From contig NZ_JAFMPK010000043.1 in the NCBI RefSeq assembly GCF_017349295.1, positions 62,001 to 126,000 of the forward strand: a DNA stretch of 64,000 nucleotides. Direction: 5' to 3'. Made by a program: the position numbers and the translations under genes. Under the pieces are notes generated by a model. It was given only the letters and a program-made list of their open reading frames with translations, had not been told where the DNA came from and searched no databases. Source of the stretch: Myceligenerans salitolerans. GTDB taxonomy: Bacteria; Actinomycetota; Actinomycetes; Actinomycetales; Cellulomonadaceae. This document shows positions 25,153 through 33,218 of this stretch, in pieces. The stretch's first letter is position 1. Every line of letters begins with the position of its first letter.

Positions 25153-25608
25153 TCACTCGGCGGGTTCCACCTTCACGCGACTTCCGTGCTGCTCGACGAC
25201 CGTGATGCGCGAACCCTGCGGGATCGGCCGGTCCGCGAAGGCCATGCGGGTCTCCAGCTCATGATCGAGGGAGACCTCGCCGTGCGCGGCCGACACCTCG
25301 GACGTCACGGCGCCCTGCAGCCCGACGACCGATCTGGGGGCCGAGTCGTCGGACTGTCGCAGCCGCTTCAACAGCAGGTTCACCAGCAGGACGACGGCGA
25401 GTCCGACGACCGCCGCGATCGGGTACGTGGCGACGACCGGCAGACCGGACGAGGTCACCACGGCACCGGTGGCGCCGAACAGCAGCAGCCCCGCACCGAG
25501 CGACGTGCCGGACAAGGCGCCGTCGCCCAGCTCGAAGAGGTCACCGAGGGTGACCGAGAGCAGCCCGAGGAGGAGTCCGAGGATGCCGAGGACGATGAAG
25601 ACGAGCAT
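25153..25608 (-). CDS. NfeD-like membrane protein, flotillin partner
   Basis: A 151-residue protein. Two or three hydrophobic segments fill the first 85 residues (LVFIVLGILGLLLGLL, GAGLLLFGATGAVV, YPIAAVVGLAVVLLVNLLL). A C-terminal OB-fold-like domain follows (GLQGAVTSEVSAAHGEV to GSRITVVEQHGSRVKVEP), which marks NfeD proteins. In other bacteria (YqeZ/YqfA/YuaF systems) NfeD and flotillin act together in membrane domain organisation. It is the first gene of the pair, with an AAGGAG ribosome site and a 94-bp gap to flotillin. Confidence 0.88.
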   Translation of the reverse strand: MLVFIVLGILGLLLGLLSVTLGDLFELGDGALSGTSLGAGLLLFGATGAVVTSSGLPVVATYPIAAVVGLAVVLLVNLLLKRLRQSDDSAPRSVVGLQGAVTSEVSAAHGEVSLDHELETRMAFADRPIPQGSRITVVEQHGSRVKVEPAE

Positions 25609-25767
25609 GGGTCTCCTTGTGGACCGCGACAGACGGCCCCGACGTGAAGATCAAGTGAAAGCGCCTGCAACGTATCAAGGCGATATCGGCCCGCGCACGC
25701 AAAGTAGCGGGAAATGTGACCGACGTCGGGTGGCACGCACGGAACGGGCCCGTGACGATGGGGTGCC

Positions 25768-26082
25768 ATGAGCGACAACCTCACGGTCACCGTCACGGAC
25801 AACCCCGCGGAGAGCCGTTTCGAAGCGCGACTGCCTGACGGCACGCTCACGGGACAGGCCGTCTACGAGCGGGACGGGAGGACGGTCGTCTTCACGCACA
25901 CGGAGGTGCTGCCCGAGTACGAGGGCAAGGGCATCGCCTCCCGGCTCGCCCAGGAGGCGCTCGGCCTCGTACGCGGCGGCGACGACCGGATCGTCCCGCT
26001 GTGCCCGTTCATCCGCCGCTACGTGAAGAAGCACTCGCCCGAGTACGACGACCTGCTTCTCGACGTTCCGCCCGCGTCGTAG
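25768..26082 (+). CDS. Small GNAT family N-acetyltransferase (YjdJ-like)
   Basis: A 104-residue minimal acetyltransferase. VVFTHTEVLPEYEGKGIASRLAQEALGLV carries the acetyl-CoA-binding Q/RxxGxG/A motif as YEGKGIA, and CPFIRRYVKKHSPEYDDLL is the typical C-terminus of the yjdJ-type (GNAT_YjdJ/COG2388) family. The substrate is unknown. A second member of the same family lies at 32704-33033. It is convergent with pgm. Confidence 0.9.
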   Translation: MSDNLTVTVTDNPAESRFEARLPDGTLTGQAVYERDGRTVVFTHTEVLPEYEGKGIASRLAQEALGLVRGGDDRIVPLCPFIRRYVKKHSPEYDDLLLDVPPAS

Positions 26083-26128
26083 GAGCGGGACGACGCCGGC
26101 AGCGTCTCCGGTCCGGTCAAGGTCAAGG

Positions 26129-27817
26129 TCATCCCACGGCCAGCGCCGCGCTCACGACCTCTCTCGCGGCAGCCTGAACCTCGGTCAGGTGGTCGGCCGA
26201 GAGGAACGACTCCGCGTAGATCTTGTACACGTCCTCCGTGCCCGAGGGCCGTGCCGCGAACCACGCGTCCTTCGTCGTGACCTTGAGCCCGCCGATCTTC
26301 GCGCCGTTCCCCGGCGCCTCGGTCAGGGCTGACGTCACCGGCCCGCCCGCGACCTCGGACGCGGTGACGTCCGACGGCGAGAGTCGGCCGAGCGCCTCCT
26401 TCTCCGCGCGGGTCGCCGGAGCGTCGACCCGCGCGTACCAGGACTCACCGTGCTGCCGGACGAGGTCGGCGTGGTGCTGCGAGGGCGTCGTCCCGGTGGT
26501 CGCCAGGATCTCGGACGCCAGCAGCGCCAGCAGGAGGCCGTCCTTGTCGGTGCTCCACACCCGCCCGTCACGGCGCAGGAACGACGCACCGGCCGACTCC
26601 TCGCCGCCGAACGCGACGTTCCCCGACAGCAGGCCCGGCACGAACCACTTGAACCCGACCGGCACCTCGACGACCTCTCGCCCGAGGTCGTCGGACACCC
26701 GGTCGATCAGTGAGGACGAGACGAGCGTCTTCCCGATCGCCGCGGCCGACGGCCATTCCGGCCGAGCCCCCGAGAAGAGGTACCGGATCGCCACGGCCAG
26801 GTAGTGGTTGGGATCCATCAGCCCGCCGTCCGGGGTGACGATGCCGTGCCGGTCCGAGTCCGCGTCGTTGCCGGTGGCGATGTCGTACGGTGCGGCCGTG
26901 CCGTCGGTGGGGTTCATCCGGCGCACCAGCGACGCCATCGCGGAGGGTGAGGAGCAGTCCATCCGGATCTTGCCGTCGTGGTCGAGCGTCATGAATGTCC
27001 AGCGGGGGTCCACCTGCGGGTTCACGACCGTGAGGTCGAGCCCGTAGCGCTCGCCGATCTCGCCCCAGTACTCCACGGAGGCGCCGCCCAGCGGATCCGC
27101 GCCGATGCGCACGCCGGCGGATCGGATCGCCTCCAGGTCGAGGACGGTGGCCAGGTCGTCGACATAGGTGGTCAGGAAGTCGTGCCGGTGCGTCGTGTCC
27201 GCGTCGAGCGCGGCCTCGAGCGAGACCCGGGGGATCGAGGCCGTTCCCGAGGAGAGGATCTCGTTCGCTCGTCCGGCGATCCAGCCGGTCGCGTCGGACC
27301 CGGCGGGACCGCCGTGCGGCGGGTTGTACTTGAACCCACCGTCACGTGGAGGGTTGTGGCTAGGCGTCACCACGATGCCGTCGGCGAGGCCCGGGCCTGT
27401 CGTCCGCGCCCCGGTCTCGGAGAGGGCCTCGTTGTGCAGGAGGATCGACTGCGAGACGGCGGGGGTGGGCGTGTACGAGTCGCGGGCGTCGACCATGACG
27501 GTGACACCCGCCGCCGCGAGCACCTCGAGCGCGGTCTGCCAGGCGGGCAGGGACAGCGCGTGCGTGTCGCGCCCGATGAACAGCGGTCCGTCGGTGCCCT
27601 GCGAGCGGCGGTACTCGATGATCGCCGCGGTGGTCGCGATGATGTGCGCTTCGTTGAACGCGGCGTCGAGGCTCGAGCCCCTGTGCCCGGACGTGCCGAA
27701 CACGACGCGCTGCGCCGGGTCCCCGGGATCGGGCGTCAGGTCGTAGTAGGCGCCGACCACGCGGTCGACGTCGATCAGGTCGTCAGCGGTCGCAACTGTT
27801 CCGGCGCGCGGGTGCAT
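26129..27817 (-). CDS. pgm: Alpha-D-glucose phosphate-specific phosphoglucomutase
   Basis: A 562-residue enzyme interconverting glucose 1-phosphate and glucose 6-phosphate in glycogen and sugar-nucleotide metabolism. The phosphoserine loop is TPSHNPP with Ser153, the metal loop is the string GNDADSDRHG (about residues 315-324), the sugar-binding loop is FGGEESAGASF, and the phosphate-binding loop near the C-terminus is RPSGTEDVYKIY. VVFGTSGHRGSS at 38-49 is typical of the bacterial long form. Length and order match full-length enzymes. A CACTAT box ends 6 nt before the ATG, hinting at a leaderless start. Confidence 0.96.
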   Translation of the reverse strand: MHPRAGTVATADDLIDVDRVVGAYYDLTPDPGDPAQRVVFGTSGHRGSSLDAAFNEAHIIATTAAIIEYRRSQGTDGPLFIGRDTHALSLPAWQTALEVLAAAGVTVMVDARDSYTPTPAVSQSILLHNEALSETGARTTGPGLADGIVVTPSHNPPRDGGFKYNPPHGGPAGSDATGWIAGRANEILSSGTASIPRVSLEAALDADTTHRHDFLTTYVDDLATVLDLEAIRSAGVRIGADPLGGASVEYWGEIGERYGLDLTVVNPQVDPRWTFMTLDHDGKIRMDCSSPSAMASLVRRMNPTDGTAAPYDIATGNDADSDRHGIVTPDGGLMDPNHYLAVAIRYLFSGARPEWPSAAAIGKTLVSSSLIDRVSDDLGREVVEVPVGFKWFVPGLLSGNVAFGGEESAGASFLRRDGRVWSTDKDGLLLALLASEILATTGTTPSQHHADLVRQHGESWYARVDAPATRAEKEALGRLSPSDVTASEVAGGPVTSALTEAPGNGAKIGGLKVTTKDAWFAARPSGTEDVYKIYAESFLSADHLTEVQAAAREVVSAALAVG

Positions 27818-27939
27818 AGGACGATAGTGCCAGGTCCGCGCCGGTCACGGGGGTGGGTTCACGGCCGCTGACAGCCGCGCGGGTGAGGGAGCGCCTCGGG
27901 AGGCGCAGGGCGGTGCCCGCTCGTGGGCGGCTGGAAGGC

Positions 27940-28776
27940 CTACGAGGGGAAGTCGGCGCCTCGGGAAAGCTGCTCGCTGGCGCGAAGGTCCGACAAGGTC
28001 TCTTCCAGGGCGGCGGTGGCCGTGTCGAAGCCAAGGCTGCCGAGCACCAGACGCCGTGGCGGCTGGTCCTGATCCATCGCCCGGAGGATCGCCTCGACAC
28101 CGCGAGCAGGGTCACCAGGTTGCTTGCCGTCCTGGTCGATCATCTGCTGACGGACCACGTCGAGTTGTGAGAGATATGCGTCGACGGTCTCCCGGACGGG
28201 CTCGTCCTCGAAGCTGGAGTACGCGCGTGTGCGGAAGGCTCCCGGCTCGACGGCGAGCACCTTGATGCCGAACTCGGCCACCTCGTGGCGCAGTACCTCG
28301 GTCATGCCCTCGAGCGCGAACTTGGCTGCCGTATAGAAGCCGAAGCCGGGGATGCCGGTCAGCCCGGCCACCGAGGACATGTTCACGATCCACCCGCTGC
28401 CCCTGGCCCTCATGCCAGGAAGGACCGCTCGGGTCACAGTGAGCACCGCGTAGAAGTTCAGGTCGATCACCCGGCGTGCGTCCTCGATCGGCATGCCCTC
28501 GACCGATCCGTACCAGCCTCGACCCGCGTTGTTCACCAGCACGTCGATCCCGCCGAAGTGTGCCTCGGCCTCGGCGACCCCGTCGCGCACCTGCCTCTCG
28601 TCCGTCACGTCGAGCTTGAGGACCAGGACCTGGTCCTCGTGGGAGGCGGCCCAATCGGACAGTTCCTCGGGTCGTCGCGAACTGACCACCACGCGATCCC
28701 CACGCCGGAGCGCACCTTCGGCGAACGTGAGACCGAAGCCTCCAGGTGTTCCGCCTGTGACAAACCAAGTCTTCAT
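27940..28776 (-). CDS. SDR family oxidoreductase
   Basis: A 278-residue short-chain dehydrogenase. The cofactor loop is TGGTPGGFG (residues 7-15, an unusual form of TGxxxGxG), then NNAGRGWYGSVE near 86 and the catalytic Ser-Tyr-Lys in NMSSVAGLTGIPGFGFYTAAKFALEG. The C-terminal third resembles the SDR at 30921-31748 (same AVEPGAFRT and PGDPxK patterns), indicating paralogues about 2 kb apart. It stands alone behind a promoter region with two tandem TGTC-N6-GACA sites. The substrate is unknown. The ATG at 28776 (MKTWFVTGG) is chosen by comparison with SDR N-termini. Confidence 0.9.
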   Translation of the reverse strand: MKTWFVTGGTPGGFGLTFAEGALRRGDRVVVSSRRPEELSDWAASHEDQVLVLKLDVTDERQVRDGVAEAEAHFGGIDVLVNNAGRGWYGSVEGMPIEDARRVIDLNFYAVLTVTRAVLPGMRARGSGWIVNMSSVAGLTGIPGFGFYTAAKFALEGMTEVLRHEVAEFGIKVLAVEPGAFRTRAYSSFEDEPVRETVDAYLSQLDVVRQQMIDQDGKQPGDPARGVEAILRAMDQDQPPRRLVLGSLGFDTATAALEETLSDLRASEQLSRGADFPS

Positions 28777-28802
28777 TGCCGTCCTCACGCACATAGGGTC
28801 AG

Positions 28803-28842
28803 ATGCTGTCTACAAGGACAGCATAACCTGTCTTTCAGGACA
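28803..28842. promoter_or_regulatory. Two tandem TGTC-N6-GACA operators
   Basis: The first site is a perfect ATGCTGTC/GACAGCAT pair around TACAAG (28803-28824). The second is TGTC-TTTCAG-GACA (28829-28842). Their centres are 22 bp apart, two helical turns, so dimers would sit on the same face of the DNA. The pair lies about 30-65 bp upstream of the SDR start, in its promoter. The layout is TetR- or MarR-like; no matching regulator is identifiable in the window. Confidence 0.6.
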
Positions 28843-29064
28843 ACAAATTTGCCGGATCGGAGTGTGCGCTCCGGGTGGCTCGGCGTGCGGGGTCGGCGCC
28901 GCACGCTCCGGCGCCGTGACCCCGTAGCGGGTGCCGCCGCGAACGCCCTCGAAGGCGACAGGTTCCGGACCTCGACCGCGCTCGACCGCGTGTGTCGAAG
29001 GACGGCGTACCGACCCGGACGATGAGTTTCACCGGTGGGTCGGCCCGTGCGGGTGCACCGGAAG

Positions 29065-29101
29065 GCCTGGAGCCCGCGCACTGTGGGCGCGGTCTCCAGG
29101 C
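29065..29101. terminator. Hairpin terminator of the SDR-WrbA operon
   Basis: GCCTGGAG (29065-29072) pairs with CTCCAGGC (29094-29101), and inside it CCGCGC pairs with GCGCGG, leaving one mismatch and a 7-nt loop. It lies 21 bp past the end of the truncated SDR on the minus strand. Confidence 0.65.
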
Positions 29102-29121
29102 CTCACTCAGAGGACAGGTGG

Positions 29122-29459
29122 TCACATCACGGGGCCGAGAAGGTCTCCTCCGTCTGCGACGAACTCGGATCCGGTGGAGAAGCTCGCCTCGGAGGAGGCG
29201 ACGAAAAGTACACTGGGTCGAATATCTCCTCGGCGGCAGCGACCGTGTGAGCCCATTGGGTCTGGTCGCTGACGTCGAGGTGCTGGAAGACGGCTCGGTC
29301 GCCGAGTTCGCCCGCCAGGGCCTGGCCGTCGTTGTCGGAGACGTCGGCGATGACGACGGACGCTCCTTCGGCGATGAGGCCGCGGACGTGGCTGGCCCCC
29401 ATGCCGCGAGCACCGCCGGTGACGATGACGGTCTGGCCGGTGAATCGGTTGGCGGTCAT
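29122..29459 (-). pseudogene. SDR family oxidoreductase with large internal deletion
   Basis: The first 79 codons encode a normal SDR N-terminus (MTANRFTGQTVIVTGGARG, cofactor loop TGGARGMG, then FQHLDVSDQTQW). At about 29205-29225 the sequence jumps to a C-terminal SDR segment in another frame: FVASSEASFSTGSEFVADGG then DLLGPVM, the usual end of such enzymes. About 145 residues, including NNAG and the Ser-Tyr-Lys active site, are missing, and the frames do not match, so no active enzyme can be made. A 110-residue fused product with a nonsense tail would end at 29127. The start overlaps the wrbA stop (ATGA), showing the intact ancestor was an operon member. Confidence 0.85.
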
Positions 29460-30067
29460 CGTGTGCTGCCTGCCTTGAGCGCGGAGGTGATCTTGACGAC
29501 GCGCTCGGCCTGGTGCCGGGCGGCGTCGAGGGTTCCGTCGCCGATCGGGTTGGCTCCCTGGGCGTCGATGTGGGAGGTGCCGTAGGGATTCCCATCGACG
29601 AACTTGACCGGATCCGTGTAGCCGGGGGCGACGAGGATGCCGCCGAAGTGGTGGATGGAGTGATACAGGGCCAGGAGGGTCGACTCCTGACCGCCGTGGT
29701 TGGTCGAGGTCGTCACAAAGCCGCTGTAGACCTTGTCGGCGAGCTTGCCCTGGGCCCACATGCCGCCGAGAGTGTCGAGGAACTGCTTGAGCTGCGAGGC
29801 GACGTTGCCGAACCGGGTCGGGGTGCCGAAGATGACGGCGTCGGCCCAGTCCAGATCGGCGGGTGTGGCGGTGAGGATGTGCCCGGTCTCGGCGGCGTGC
29901 GCGGCCCATGCGGGGTTCGACGCGATGGCAGCCTCGGGGGCGAGCTCGGCGACCTTGCGCAGACGGACGGCGGCACCGACCTTCTCGGCGGTATCGCTGA
30001 TCTCTTGGGCGATGCGCCCGGAGAAGCCGGTCGAGGAGTAGTAGACAATGGCGAGGTTGATGGGCAT
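29456..30067 (-). CDS. wrbA: NAD(P)H:quinone oxidoreductase, WrbA type
   Basis: A 203-residue flavodoxin-fold enzyme making two-electron reductions of quinones, limiting redox cycling. The FMN phosphate loop is YYSSTGFSGRIAQ at the N-terminus. GTPTRFGNVASQLKQFLD and FVTTSTNHGGQESTLL match the WrbA flavin-binding loops, and SHIDAQGANPIGDGTLDAARHQAERVV is the conserved C-terminus. The ATG at 30067 has AAGGAAA upstream and is preferred to 30097. It follows two SDR genes and overlaps the truncated SDR. Shared regulation by the divergent MarR suggests a response to an electrophile or quinone. Confidence 0.93.
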   Translation of the reverse strand: MPINLAIVYYSSTGFSGRIAQEISDTAEKVGAAVRLRKVAELAPEAAIASNPAWAAHAAETGHILTATPADLDWADAVIFGTPTRFGNVASQLKQFLDTLGGMWAQGKLADKVYSGFVTTSTNHGGQESTLLALYHSIHHFGGILVAPGYTDPVKFVDGNPYGTSHIDAQGANPIGDGTLDAARHQAERVVKITSALKAGSTR

Positions 30068-30154
30068 GCGTTCTGTTTCCTTGCTGTATCGAGCCATGTG
30101 CGCTGGTTGGTTGGTGAGATGCCGATCCGCGAGCGGCCTCGCGGACTGGGCGAG

Positions 30155-30940
30155 TCAGTCGGGCAGGCCGGAGTAGTCGGCCTGTCCGGCGAGTTGGCCG
30201 CCGTCGACGACGAGGTCGCTGCCGGTGATGAACCTCGACTGGTCGGAGGCGAAGAACAGCACCGCCTGGGCGATGTCCTCGGGCTCGCCGACACGGCCGA
30301 GCGCCACGGCGCTGGTGTCGAAGACGACGCCGTGGGTCATCGGCGTGCGGGTCTGCCCGGGATGCACCGCGTTGACCCGGATGTGGTGGGCTCCCAGTTC
30401 CAGCGCGGCGGCCTTGGTCAGGCCGCGCACGCCCCACTTGGCGGCGACGTAGCCGGACATGCGTGGAACGCCCTGGAACGCGCCGACCGAACCGATGTTC
30501 ACGATCGATCCGCCGGCGGCATTCTTCTTCATCGCCGGAACCACGGCCTGGATCCCGTTGAAGACACCGACAAGGTTGATGTCGACCGTGCGCTGCAGCC
30601 GGGTGCCGTCCAAGTTCTCGAGGAGGGCGGGGTCGGCGATACCGGCGTTGTTCACCAACACGTCGATACCGCCGAACCGCTGCTCAGCCTCGTGCGCGAC
30701 CTCTGCCCACCGCGCCTGGTTCGTCACGTCGATCTCACGGGCAAGGACGCCGGGCCCGAGATCGTGGGCGACGCTCCGGGCGGCGGCGCCGTCGATGTCG
30801 AGAGCGACGACGTGCGCGCCCTCGGCCGCCAGGAGGCGGACGGTGGCCGCACCCATGCCCTTCCCACCGCCGGTGACCAGGGCAGTGCGTCCGGCGAGCC
30901 GCCCCGTCGGCGCAGTCTTGTCACTCGAAGTCGGTGCCAC
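30155..30940 (-). CDS. SDR family oxidoreductase (operon gene 2)
   Basis: A 261-residue classical short-chain dehydrogenase. The cofactor loop is TGGGKGMG (about 24-31), then LVNNAGIADPALLEN and the active-site Ser-Tyr-Lys in NIGSVGAFQGVPRMSGYVAAKWGV; VNAVHPGQTRTPMT and FFASDQSRFITGSDLVVDGG complete the family pattern. It resembles 3-oxoacyl-ACP or hydroxysteroid dehydrogenases; the substrate is unknown. The GTG at 30940 overlaps the preceding SDR by 20 bp and has a strong GGAGGAGGT ribosome site, so the genes are translationally coupled. Confidence 0.92.
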   Translation of the reverse strand: MAPTSSDKTAPTGRLAGRTALVTGGGKGMGAATVRLLAAEGAHVVALDIDGAAARSVAHDLGPGVLAREIDVTNQARWAEVAHEAEQRFGGIDVLVNNAGIADPALLENLDGTRLQRTVDINLVGVFNGIQAVVPAMKKNAAGGSIVNIGSVGAFQGVPRMSGYVAAKWGVRGLTKAAALELGAHHIRVNAVHPGQTRTPMTHGVVFDTSAVALGRVGEPEDIAQAVLFFASDQSRFITGSDLVVDGGQLAGQADYSGLPD

Positions 30941-31748
30941 GGGACACCTCCTCCCATGCCGCACGGTCCTTCGCAGTCTGCTCGGCGGCCTCGTTGAGCC
31001 GGTCGAGGGCGTCGTTGCCGAACGCCAGGCGCAGTGGCGGGCGCTCGGAGTCGATGGCCTGCAGCAGGGCGGCCGCGATCTTCTTCGGGTCGCCGGGCTG
31101 CCGGCCGGTGACCTCCTCGACGTGCTTGCGCAACTCCCCGACCGTCGGCTCGTAGTCGGCGATCTGCTCGGACTCGGTGATCGCGGGGCCGGCGAAGTTG
31201 GTTCGCATCGCGCCGGGCTGTGCGATGAGTACCTTGATGCCTAGATTGGCTACCTCGCGTGCGAGCGCGATCGAGAACCCCTCCAGAGCGAACTTGCCTG
31301 CCGAGTAGGCGGACATGCCCGGGGTGGAGATCTGGCCGCCCAAGCTGCTGATCTGGATGATCGCACCACGACGGCGAGCCCGCATGTACGGGAGCACCGC
31401 CCGGGTCAGGGCCGCGGGACCGAAGAAGTGCAGTTCCATCAGCCGCCGCAGCTCCGCCGGGTCGGTCAGCTCCACCGCGCCAATGTGTCCCCGGCCGGCG
31501 GCGTTGACCAGGACATCGATCCCGTCGTGGCGCGCGGCGGCATCGGCGACGACCTCCTCGATCCGACCGGCGTCGGTGACGTCGACCTGGACCACTTCCA
31601 CGGCATCGCCGTGCTCCTGCTTCAGGATCGCCGCGCCGTCGGTGTCCCTGTCGGCGGCGATGACCGTGTCTCCCGCACTCAACGCGGCCTGGGCGATCTC
31701 CCGGCCGAGACCCGAAGCGGCCCCGGTCACGATCCACGTGCGTTCCAT
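30921..31748 (-). CDS. SDR family oxidoreductase (operon gene 1)
   Basis: A 275-residue short-chain dehydrogenase, first gene of the operon. The cofactor loop is TGAASGLG (8-15), then VNAAGRGHIGAVE, and the catalytic Ser-Tyr-Lys in QISSLGGQISTPGMSAYSAGKFALEG. The C-terminal part with PGAMRTNF and PGDPKKIAAALL resembles the lone SDR at 27940-28776. An AAGGAG ribosome site precedes the ATG. Two copies of the 14-bp palindrome GGTGACGTGTCACC lie 22 and 46 bp upstream of the start, and a third lies before the divergent marR gene, so MarR repression is likely. Confidence 0.92.
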   Translation of the reverse strand: MERTWIVTGAASGLGREIAQAALSAGDTVIAADRDTDGAAILKQEHGDAVEVVQVDVTDAGRIEEVVADAAARHDGIDVLVNAAGRGHIGAVELTDPAELRRLMELHFFGPAALTRAVLPYMRARRRGAIIQISSLGGQISTPGMSAYSAGKFALEGFSIALAREVANLGIKVLIAQPGAMRTNFAGPAITESEQIADYEPTVGELRKHVEEVTGRQPGDPKKIAAALLQAIDSERPPLRLAFGNDALDRLNEAAEQTAKDRAAWEEVSRGTDFE

Positions 31749-31769
31749 GGTTCGGAACTCCTTACGATT

Positions 31770-31807
31770 GGTGACGTGTCACCCGCCTTAACGGGTGACG
31801 TGTCACC
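31770..31807. promoter_or_regulatory. Two identical MarR-type operators before the SDR-WrbA operon
   Basis: GGTGACGTGTCACC occurs at 31770-31783 and again at 31794-31807, separated by CGCCTTAACG (24-bp spacing of starts). Each is a palindrome except for the central GT. The copies sit directly upstream of the SDR start, where binding would block the promoter or early transcript. Confidence 0.75.
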
Positions 31808-31916
31808 AATATTCCCGCGGGCGCAGGAGTGGTTCTGGCGACTGTGGCAAACGTAAACTCCAGGAAAGGGTGATGAGTCAACGCACTGCCCTGAAATCGC
31901 CCGACGTGCACGAGGG

Positions 31917-31945
31917 GGTGACGTGTCCCCCTTGGTCGCTAGACT
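31917..31945 (+). promoter_or_regulatory. marR promoter with overlapping third operator
   Basis: GGTGACGTGTCCCC (31917-31930), a two-base variant of the two operators upstream, overlaps a -35-like GTGACG. A -10 box TAGACT follows at 31940-31945. Seven bases later comes the GTG at 31953, the spacing of leaderless actinobacterial genes. The layout predicts autorepression by MarR. Confidence 0.65.
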
Positions 31946-31952
31946 GGGCAGG

Positions 31953-32429
31953 GTGAACGAAGCTGAGCTCCTGACCGATCGCGAGCGTCGTGCGTGGTAC
32001 GGGCTCCTGACGATGCAGGAGGACCTGCACCGGCACCTCAGCCGCGAGCTGATTCGCGACTGCTCCATCACGCTCTCCGACTTCGCCGTGCTCAGCACGC
32101 TGCAGATGTCGGGCCGGGCCGCCATGAGGGTCCACGAGGTGCGAGCGGCCGTTCGGTGGGAGAAGACGCGGCTGACCCACCAGATCTCCCGTATGACGTC
32201 GCGAGGGCTCCTCGCCCGGATCAGATGCGACGAGGACAGGCGCGGAGTCTGGATCGCCCTGACCGACGAAGGCCGGGCCGCGATCGAGGCGGCGCTGCCC
32301 GGCCACGTGGCCCGCGTGCGGGCGATGTTTCTCGACGTCGTCCCGCCCAAACATCTGGAGATCCTCGCGAGCATCTCCGAGTCGGTCCTCGAAGGGCTGG
32401 AAGAGGATGCCGATGACACGGGCTCCTGA
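31953..32429 (+). CDS. MarR family transcriptional regulator
   Basis: A winged-helix repressor of 158 residues. The helix-turn-helix and wing are in LSDFAVLSTLQMSG, MRVHEVRAAVRWEKTRLTHQISRMTSRGLLAR and CDEDRRGVWIALTDEGRAAIEAA. A dimerisation helix (HVARVRAMFLDVVPPKHLEILASISESVLEGLEED) ends the protein. GTG 31953 is chosen because TAGACT stands 7 nt upstream and the operator then lies in the promoter; the frame is open to a GTG at 31923 inside the operator. The gene is divergent from the SDR-SDR-wrbA operon and very probably controls it. One Cys (about residue 33) and Cys93 or thereabouts could sense electrophiles. Confidence 0.88.
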   Translation: MNEAELLTDRERRAWYGLLTMQEDLHRHLSRELIRDCSITLSDFAVLSTLQMSGRAAMRVHEVRAAVRWEKTRLTHQISRMTSRGLLARIRCDEDRRGVWIALTDEGRAAIEAALPGHVARVRAMFLDVVPPKHLEILASISESVLEGLEEDADDTGS

Positions 32430-32454
32430 CGGAGAAGGTCACCGCTCGCGGCGC

Positions 32455-32490
32455 CCAGGTCTGTCTCGGAAGTGGTGTCGTGACCTGGGG
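32455..32490. terminator. Terminator-like inverted repeat after marR
   Basis: CCCAGGTC (32455-32462) and GACCTGGG (32483-32490) pair around a 20-nt loop, 26 bp beyond the marR stop codon. The rest of the gap to 32703 shows no gene. Confidence 0.4.
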
Positions 32491-32703
32491 GACTCCACGA
32501 TCAACCGGACGCATTGGCACGCGGCCGGCGCCCCGGTGTGCGGCCGTCACAGGATTCCGTTGGTCACCTGCCGGTGATCCCGGCAACCCCCGCTCGTAGC
32601 GACCGGCAGCAGCGGCTCGACCCGCGCCCGTGCCACATCCGTCAGCTCACCGCGTCCAACGCCCACGAGTCGCACCGCGGCCTACCTGTTCGCTGGACAG
32701 GCC

Positions 32704-33033
32704 CTAGCCGACGAGGTCTGCGTACTCGGGGTGCTTCTCGATGTACTCGGCCACGTACCAGCAGCGCGGATCCACCTTCTTGCCGGCGACCCGGGCATCG
32801 TCCAGGGCCGTCCGGGCGAGGCGTGCGGCGACGCCGTGTCCCCGGTGCCGGGGATCGACGACGGTGGAAGGCATGACGATGGTGTCGCCCTCGGTGCGGT
32901 ACTCCAGGAATCCCGCGACGACCCCGCCGTTCAGACGCGCCTCGTAGCGTGAGGCGTCGGTGTGGTCGACGACGTCGTACTCGAGCTGCTCGGTCATCGC
33001 CTCAGCGTAGTGAGCGGCGTTCTCAGCTGCCAT
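32704..33033 (-). CDS. Small GNAT family N-acetyltransferase (YjdJ-like)
   Basis: A 109-residue minimal acetyltransferase with MPSTVVDPRHRGHGVAARLARTAL (acetyl-CoA loop RHRGHGVA) and the C-terminal CWYVAEYIEKHPEYADLV, in the same COG2388-like family as the protein at 25768-26082. The ATG at 33033 has a GGGGGGTGA stretch 8 nt upstream; a second ATG at 32997 (MTEQLEYDV) is closer to the usual family start and cannot be excluded. The role is unknown. Confidence 0.85.
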   Translation of the reverse strand: MAAENAAHYAEAMTEQLEYDVVDHTDASRYEARLNGGVVAGFLEYRTEGDTIVMPSTVVDPRHRGHGVAARLARTALDDARVAGKKVDPRCWYVAEYIEKHPEYADLVG

Positions 33034-33218
33034 GATCGATGTCACCCCCCGGTCGCGGGAATTCCTCATTGGTGGTAAAACAGGCCCGGACGCCGTTGTC
33101 CGGGCCGGTCTTCTGGAGCACCGGGGCCGGGAGGCCCGCTGCCGGCCGGATCGCCGACGCGCGGAGGTCTCGGTCGCTCCCGCGTAACGGTCACGGGGCC
33201 GGGTTCAGCGGTGGCCGC

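Larger units (their letters stand above)
28777..29121. other. Intergenic region upstream of SDR gene
   Basis: This 345-bp gap shows no credible gene. Its left part (28795-28860) is AT-richer and carries two regulator half-site pairs (28803-28842). Further right are an inverted repeat GCGTGCGG/CCGCACGC (28883-28906) and the terminator of the opposite operon (29065-29101). Confidence 0.55.

Noticed and set aside
29460-30437. Long minus-strand reading frame leading into the SDR remnant
   Set aside because: Its upstream part is an Arg/Pro/Gly-rich shadow of wrbA and the next SDR; only the part after 29459 resembles a real protein.
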